Source of the DNA: a bacterium
GTDB lineage: Bacteria; Verrucomicrobiota; Verrucomicrobiia; Verrucomicrobiales; Akkermansiaceae
Reading direction: 5' to 3'
Assembly (NCBI GenBank): GCA_018222765.1
Contig: JAAEZT010000010.1
Span: forward strand, 1-64,000
DNA: 64,000 nucleotides
A program made the translations under genes and the position numbers. Of the stretch, positions 59,666 through 64,000 are shown piece after piece (the stretch's first letter is position 1; each line of letters starts with the position of its first letter). The notes below the pieces were generated by a model. The model was not told where the DNA came from. It did no database searches and saw nothing but the letters and a program-made list of their open reading frames with translations.

Positions 59666-60772
59666 CTATAATTCTCCACGTTCTTCTTTGTCGAGCTCGA
59701 TACGGTCTTCGCGGTTCCGGGCTTTCACCCGGACATTACGCTTCCCCCAACGCTCGACAATCATCTGCCTTTTCTTGCGGCGAAAATTCAACTCTTCCAC
59801 TTCTTCATCAAGCTGAAGAAAGCCCTCATAGCGCCGCATATCCAACTCCCCGGCCTTCACCGCCGCTTCAATGGCGCAGCCCTTGTCGCCCTGATGTTTG
59901 CAGTCACGAAACTTGCATTGAAGAGTCAGCTCTTCGACGTCGGCGAAACTCTCGCGGAGCGTCTTTTCATCGGTCCACATCTGGACTTCACGAATCCCGG
60001 GATTGTCGACCAACATTCCACCTTCCGGCAAAACCACCAGCTCTCGAGCCACCGTGGTGTGACGACCTTTTCCGGTCACCTCATTCACCTCGCCAGTCCA
60101 CAACCATTCCTCACCGAGGAGCTGATTTACCAAAGTCGATTTTCCCACGCCACTCGAACCAACCATCGTCAATGTGATTCCCGGTTTCAAATAACCACGC
60201 AAGACATCCAAGCCTTCCTTTCGGGTCGCACTCGTCACATAAACTTCAGACTCCGGCATCAGCTCCTGAATCTCCTCCCGCGCCTTTTCATTAACCTCCT
60301 CCTCAAAAAGATCCGACTTATTGACCAGCACCACACAATCCGCCCCGCTGCGCGAGACAATCGTGTAGTAGCGCTCCATCCGGCGCAGGTTGAAATCCGA
60401 TCCCGCATCCGTCACCACCACCACGACATCGACATTGGCGGCCATGACTTGTTCCTGACTACTTTTTCCCGGAGCCTTCCGTGAAAAACAGGTCCGACGT
60501 GGAAGTCTTGCCCGGATGATGTGTTCGTCTTCATCCCCGGCCCCCAACTCAATCGCGACCCAATCGCCCACCGCCGGCAGGTCCGCATCACAGGTCGCCT
60601 CATGCCAGACCTTGCCTCCCACCACACAGTCCACTTCCTCCCCTTCATTGAGCAAAGCCGAGAAGTTGATCTTAGTCTCACGAATCAACCGCCCCAAAAC
60701 CCACTTCTCATCCGCAATCTCTGCATAAGAATCCGCAAAGAAGTCAGTCCATCCCAGTTCAGCGAGAGTCAT
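59666..60772 (-). CDS. rsgA: Ribosome small-subunit-dependent GTPase A
   Basis: 368 residues from ATG 60772. The circularly permuted GTPase order is clear: G4 VNKSD (about 151-154) comes before G1 GSSGVGKSTLVN (about 205-215) and the T-rich G2, then G3 DNPGIRE. The N-terminal OB domain and the C-terminal zinc knuckle (C286, C291, H293, C299 in CKFRDCKHQGDKGC) are present. RsgA matures the 30S subunit. A TTG five codons earlier (60787) is the frame start but is less likely. A 265 nt divergent region to the rhomboid gene holds a structured RNA candidate. Confidence 0.94.
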   Translation of the reverse strand: MTLAELGWTDFFADSYAEIADEKWVLGRLIRETKINFSALLNEGEEVDCVVGGKVWHEATCDADLPAVGDWVAIELGAGDEDEHIIRARLPRRTCFSRKAPGKSSQEQVMAANVDVVVVVTDAGSDFNLRRMERYYTIVSRSGADCVVLVNKSDLFEEEVNEKAREEIQELMPESEVYVTSATRKEGLDVLRGYLKPGITLTMVGSSGVGKSTLVNQLLGEEWLWTGEVNEVTGKGRHTTVARELVVLPEGGMLVDNPGIREVQMWTDEKTLRESFADVEELTLQCKFRDCKHQGDKGCAIEAAVKAGELDMRRYEGFLQLDEEVEELNFRRKKRQMIVERWGKRNVRVKARNREDRIELDKEERGEL

Positions 60773-60871
60773 CTGGCCAGAGTTCAAACCGGATCGGCCC
60801 GAAGCGAAAGAGCCAAATCCTGCTTTGTAACCACTCTGGGGATGCCCAGCACGTCTCCTTAAAATACACGC

Positions 60872-60906
60872 GGGCAGGAATTTCTCGACAAAATAGGTCG
60901 CTGCCC
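60872..60906 (+). ncRNA. Candidate structured leader RNA upstream of the rhomboid gene
   Basis: GGGCAG (60872-60877) pairs with CTGCCC (60901-60906), enclosing CGAC (60886-60889) paired with GTCG (60897-60900) around a 7 nt loop. A terminator-like hairpin follows 30 nt on. Together these make a two-stem leader ending in an intrinsic terminator, about 70 nt before the rhomboid ATG; it could be an attenuator, a riboswitch or a small RNA. I match no known class. Confidence 0.35.
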
Positions 60907-60936
60907 AGTAGTCTATTCCACCTGCCCCCCCTAAGG

Positions 60937-60976
60937 AGCCGGAGGCCTGTCAAAAGGACTCCGGCTTTTTCTTTTC
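60937..60976 (+). terminator. Intrinsic terminator in the rsgA-rhomboid divergent region
   Basis: AGCCGGAG (60937-60944) pairs with CTCCGGCT (60959-60966) around a 14 nt loop, followed by TTTTCTTTT. It is oriented with the plus strand, yet no plus-strand gene lies within 1.9 kb upstream, so it ends either an unannotated small transcript or an attenuated rhomboid leader. Confidence 0.7.
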
Positions 60977-61046
60977 CGCAATCAGACTTTCGCCCTGCAC
61001 AAAAGCCTGTAGATTCTCCCGCGTGGGACACGCAGATCGAGACTAC

Positions 61047-61934
61047 ATGAAACCCGGCTATGAGCCCCCCCGTCCACCACAGGGGCCTGGTTATGGCAGA
61101 CCTCCGGGAGCCTTCGACGGAGCCCCGGTGACCAGATGGCTCTTCGTTTCCAATATCGCCGTCTTTTTCCTCAATATCCTTCTCACCTCCGAGGGACAAA
61201 TCCCACCACTGACTTTATGGGGATATTTCAGTGTCGATCAGGGGTTTTACCACCTTCAAATCTGGCGCGTCCTCACCTTCCAATTCCTCCATGCTGACAT
61301 TGGTCATCTTCTCTCAAACATGATCGGCATTTATTTCTTCGCGCCCCACTTGGAGCGGTGGATGAGTAGCCGGATCTTCACCTTTTATTATCTTCTTTGC
61401 GGGATCGCAGGGGTTCTCTTCTATACCTTCCTCGCCCTTTTCACCAATCTCTTTGGCGAATACGGAACCATGAACCCAATGGTTGGTGCCTCGGCTGGGA
61501 TCTTCGGAATTCTGGCCGCCTTCTACTTCATCGCCCCAAATGCCCGGGTCCTTCTTTTCTTCGTCATCCCCATGAAGATGCGGACTCTGGGAATTATTTT
61601 CTTCGCCTACGAGGTCCTCAATATCATCGGGCGCGGAGGGAATTATGGCGGATCAGTAGGCCACCTCGGCGGCGCCCTCCTTGGAATCCTCATCATGAAA
61701 AATTCCACCGCCAAGAAATTGCTCACCTCCCTGGCCGCCATCGGCACCGGAACTAGCACGAAGAGCCACTCAAAAGGGAAATTTAAGGACGCCCAGATTG
61801 TTCGCGAGAGCAATCGCTCACCCATTGAGATTACCGAAGAAGTGAACCGCATCCTCGATAAAATTTCCCAGGAGGGCATCCAATCCCTCACTCCCAAAGA
61901 ACGTGAAACCCTCGACCGCTCCCGCAAAAATTAA
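61047..61934 (+). CDS. Rhomboid family intramembrane serine protease
   Basis: 295 residues from ATG 61047. A Pro/Gly-rich N-terminus (about 1-28) precedes six membrane helices. The catalytic dyad is Ser149 in VGASAGIFG and His206 in GGSVGHLGGALLG; the HADIGHLLSNM segment of helix 2 is also typical. Rhomboids cut transmembrane substrates inside the bilayer. The C-terminal 70 residues are cytoplasmic and charged. GTG 61023 would add eight residues. The TAA stop overlaps the mazG ATG (TAATG), so the two are coupled. Confidence 0.9.
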   Translation: MKPGYEPPRPPQGPGYGRPPGAFDGAPVTRWLFVSNIAVFFLNILLTSEGQIPPLTLWGYFSVDQGFYHLQIWRVLTFQFLHADIGHLLSNMIGIYFFAPHLERWMSSRIFTFYYLLCGIAGVLFYTFLALFTNLFGEYGTMNPMVGASAGIFGILAAFYFIAPNARVLLFFVIPMKMRTLGIIFFAYEVLNIIGRGGNYGGSVGHLGGALLGILIMKNSTAKKLLTSLAAIGTGTSTKSHSKGKFKDAQIVRESNRSPIEITEEVNRILDKISQEGIQSLTPKERETLDRSRKN

Positions 61935-62746
61935 TGACCGATGAAGAAATGATCTCCTGCCCGGAGCCCGACCGCCAAATCGACCGCCTCCGCGCTATCA
62001 TGCATCGTCTTCGGGCCCCCGGCGGTTGTCCTTGGGACGCCGAACAAACCCACGACTCACTCGTCTCCAATCTCATTGAGGAGACCTACGAAACCGTTGC
62101 CGCAATCAAGGCCAAGGACGACGAAAATCTCGAGGAAGAACTCGGCGACCTTCTCTTGCAGGTTGTCTTTCACGCCGAGCTCGCAGAGGAAGGCAATCGC
62201 TTCGATCTCAACGACATCGCCCGCGGCATCAGCGATAAACTCGTCCGCCGTCATCCCCACGTCTATGGCGATTCTGCCGTCGGCACCACCGATGGTGTTC
62301 TGGTCCAGTGGGAAGACATCAAGCGCGCCGAAAAAGGCGACGAAGAAAAACCCTACCTCCACGGGGTTGGCAAAGGCCTCCCCGCCCTCCTCCGCTCTGC
62401 CAAGCTCCAGAAGAAAGCCAGCAAGGTCGGCTTCGACTGGCCCTGCACCGTTGGTATTGTCGAAAAGATCGACGAGGAACTCGCCGAGGTCCGCGAGGAG
62501 CTCGCTAATCACACCGAGGGGGAGAAAGCTTCTCCCGAACTTCAGGCCGAGATCGGCGACCTTCTCTTCATTGTCACCAATCTCGCCCGCAAACTCGGCG
62601 TCGACCCCGAAGTCGCTCTCGAAGGCACTAACGAAAAGTTCCTCCACCGCTTCGCCCAAATCGAAAAGGGACTCAAGGAACAAGGTTCCTCACTCGAGGA
62701 AGCCAGCCTCGAAGAAATGAATGAGATCTGGAACGCCGCGAAGTAG
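61934..62746 (+). CDS. mazG: Nucleoside triphosphate pyrophosphohydrolase
   Basis: 270 residues. The family signature is present in the first copy: LRAPGGCPWDAEQTHDSLVS, then EETYETVAAI and EEELGDLLLQVVFHAELAEE, where the Glu/Asp residues bind magnesium. The second MazG-like repeat (ELQAEIGDLLFIVTNLARKL) follows, giving the tandem layout of E. coli MazG (263 residues). It cleaves dNTPs and NTPs to monophosphate and pyrophosphate, clearing damaged nucleotides. It shares one base with the rhomboid stop. Confidence 0.95.
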   Translation: MTDEEMISCPEPDRQIDRLRAIMHRLRAPGGCPWDAEQTHDSLVSNLIEETYETVAAIKAKDDENLEEELGDLLLQVVFHAELAEEGNRFDLNDIARGISDKLVRRHPHVYGDSAVGTTDGVLVQWEDIKRAEKGDEEKPYLHGVGKGLPALLRSAKLQKKASKVGFDWPCTVGIVEKIDEELAEVREELANHTEGEKASPELQAEIGDLLFIVTNLARKLGVDPEVALEGTNEKFLHRFAQIEKGLKEQGSSLEEASLEEMNEIWNAAK

Positions 62747-62917
62747 GGCTCATGACAAACGACCACTGCAGTTAAAATAGCAAAAGGCCCCTCCTCTCAG
62801 CTTCCTCTCATGAACAGAGGGTTTCCAAGAATCGAAGCAAAGCCATCACCAGCAAGTCCGGGAATCATCTTCCTGATCCGCCTCACACTCTTCGTCGCAC
62901 TTTCTTAATCAAGAAAT

Positions 62918-62949
62918 GACATCCTCAAATTGTCTTATTGGAGGATGTC
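62918..62949. repeat. Inverted repeat in the mazG-surface protein gap
   Basis: GACATCCTC (62918-62926) and GAGGATGTC (62941-62949) are perfect complements around a 14 nt A/T-rich loop. No T-run follows on the plus strand, and the next gene starts 83 nt later, so an operator-like or leader role is as likely as termination. The rest of 62747-63031 shows nothing I can name. Confidence 0.4.
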
Positions 62950-63031
62950 TCATGCTGAACTATATTTGATGTTTCCTCTCATCTTGTATCCTGATTCACT
63001 GATCGGGATTCACTAAATCATCTCTTAGTTT

Positions 63032-64000
63032 ATGTTCCGGCCCACTGGCACCTCTCTCGTCCTAGGCGTCCTCGTTCTGGGATCACTGCCCATCCAGGCG
63101 GCCGGGCTATCAACGGGTTCCCGGATCAGGGTCTCAACAAATCAAGGTGCATTTAACCTCTCGGTTTTCCCGGGTAAAGCCGGCTTTGACGCCTTCAATG
63201 AATCTCCGGTCACCTCGGGCGTCTTTGGTGATGGCACCGTGATAGACTACCGGTTTTTCCACAGTCCCTCGGACACGATTTCTAGTTACGCCGACAGCGG
63301 AGCCGGATTGATCGGCGGGGCCAGTTCTCCCGCAGCCAACATTTGGGATGCCGGGCTGAAATGGGCCCACCTTTGGTCGACCAACGACCCCGGCGTCAGT
63401 TACAACACCACTCCCAATGTCTCGACTGCCGACATCACCTTTGCCCGGTCAGCCAATCTTACCGGATCCATCGATATCTCGGGATTGGATTCAGGAACGA
63501 TCTACATTCCTCACGGAACATTTATCAATCAGTGGAATCTAACCCTTACGATGACTGGTCCGGGGCAGCCCACTCTGACTACCTCTGACTTTCAAAACTC
63601 CAACGGCCCAAGCGTCAATTACGCCTGGATCACCGACTTTTCGTTCACCGATGCAGCGCTCTACGACAAGATCACGTATACCTACACCAACCAGGATCTC
63701 GATGGCTCCCGAGCGCGATTCATGGGTGTCATCCTTGATGGCATCGCCACCGCAGTCACTCCACCCGAAGTTGCCAATATCTCCGCAAGCGAGATCGGGG
63801 CAAGCTCCGCCACCATCGGCGGGGAATACCTGCAAAGCGGCGGCGGGAGTCCGACAGCCACTCTCTTTTGGGGAATCTCCGACGGCGGAACGACCGCTGG
63901 GAATTGGGATCACTCTCTCATCATCGAGGATCGCTCGGACCCTTTCGCCTCCGAGATTAATGGACTCACTCCTGCCACGACCTATTACTTCAGAGCATAC
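63032..64000 (+). CDS. Secreted surface protein with FN3-like repeats (3' end outside window)
   Basis: The frame is open from ATG 63032 to the window end: 323 residues without a stop. A signal peptide (about 1-24, ending QAA) is followed by a beta-rich region of about 215 residues with no motif I recognise. From about residue 244 a repeat of the form SASEIGASSATIGGEYLQSG ... FWGISDGGTTAGNWD ... INGLTPATTYYFRAY begins; this FN3-like unit is often found in tandem in very large verrucomicrobial surface or secreted proteins. The gene is therefore likely much longer. No cell-wall anchor or PEP-CTERM is visible here. Confidence 0.8.
   Translation, partial: MFRPTGTSLVLGVLVLGSLPIQAAGLSTGSRIRVSTNQGAFNLSVFPGKAGFDAFNESPVTSGVFGDGTVIDYRFFHSPSDTISSYADSGAGLIGGASSPAANIWDAGLKWAHLWSTNDPGVSYNTTPNVSTADITFARSANLTGSIDISGLDSGTIYIPHGTFINQWNLTLTMTGPGQPTLTTSDFQNSNGPSVNYAWITDFSFTDAALYDKITYTYTNQDLDGSRARFMGVILDGIATAVTPPEVANISASEIGASSATIGGEYLQSGGGSPTATLFWGISDGGTTAGNWDHSLIIEDRSDPFASEINGLTPATTYYFRAY

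Noticed and set aside
60788-60980. SRP RNA, 6S RNA or tmRNA in the rsgA-rhomboid gap
   Set aside because: The conserved SRP GGAAG/AGCAGC tip, a tRNA-like end with CCA and a 6S-type central bubble are not present. I keep only the description as a structured leader.

Overview
The window reads as a chromosomal segment of a Verrucomicrobia bacterium, probably a marine or aquatic member of the Verrucomicrobiales. The grounds are a fused MurC-MurB cell-wall enzyme, DUF1080/ThuA and sulfatase fusion proteins, a cytochrome c peroxidase with a verrucomicrobial C-terminal tail, a surface protein with FN3-like repeats, and sparse Shine-Dalgarno sequences. This is inferred from gene content; no rRNA gene is present. 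There is no phage, IS element, CRISPR array or rRNA operon. Apart from one transporter fragment, the coding sequence looks like ordinary, gene-dense chromosome.

Layout. 1-9.6 kb: end of a DUF4340 protein, a voltage-gated cation channel, a lipoprotein protease overlapping a VWA protein, a PPP-type phosphatase, an exported C1 peptidase, two unknown membrane-anchored proteins and an ArgA-like acetyltransferase. 9.6-17.7 kb: lnt, a phosphohexomutase, an RlmI-like methyltransferase and dnaE. 17.9-18.6 kb: a small exported heavy-metal-associated protein with an in-frame TGA, then a tiny ORF between two terminators. 18.6-31.8 kb (minus strand): the classic run tRNA-Thr, tuf, tRNA-Trp, secE, nusG, rplK, rplA, rplJ, rplL, rpoB, rpoC, with a candidate promoter before the tRNA-Thr gene. 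31.9-45 kb: YmdB-like phosphodiesterase, amidase, SDR protein, transglutaminase, recQ, thioredoxin-fold protein, cytochrome c peroxidase, murC-murB and murG. 45.3-52.8 kb: EamA fragment, argD, a deaminase, and two large secreted DUF1080 fusion proteins facing each other. 52.9-58.9 kb: a complete oligopeptide ABC operon followed by a SelW-like gene with an in-frame TGA. 59-64 kb: SGNH hydrolase and rsgA, a structured leader with a terminator, rhomboid protease and mazG, and the start of a large surface protein that runs off the window.

The main result is two unrelated small genes, 40 kb apart, that each carry one in-frame TGA exactly where the family has a redox or metal-binding cysteine. Each TGA is followed at 21-26 nt by a hairpin with G at loop position 1 or 2, as bacterial SECIS elements require. 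The first is a periplasmic HMA-fold protein with a U-x-x-x-C motif (17873-18217). The second is a SelW/Rdx-family protein with a C-x-x-U motif (58727-58939). Standard gene finders would miss or split both. The organism therefore very probably decodes UGA as selenocysteine; selA, selB, selD and tRNA-Sec are not in this window.

No gene-free stretch exceeds about 300 bases once the small genes are counted. The longest gaps (4513-4784, 6921-7201, 45066-45356) show nothing I can name. The gap 62747-63031 holds an inverted repeat.
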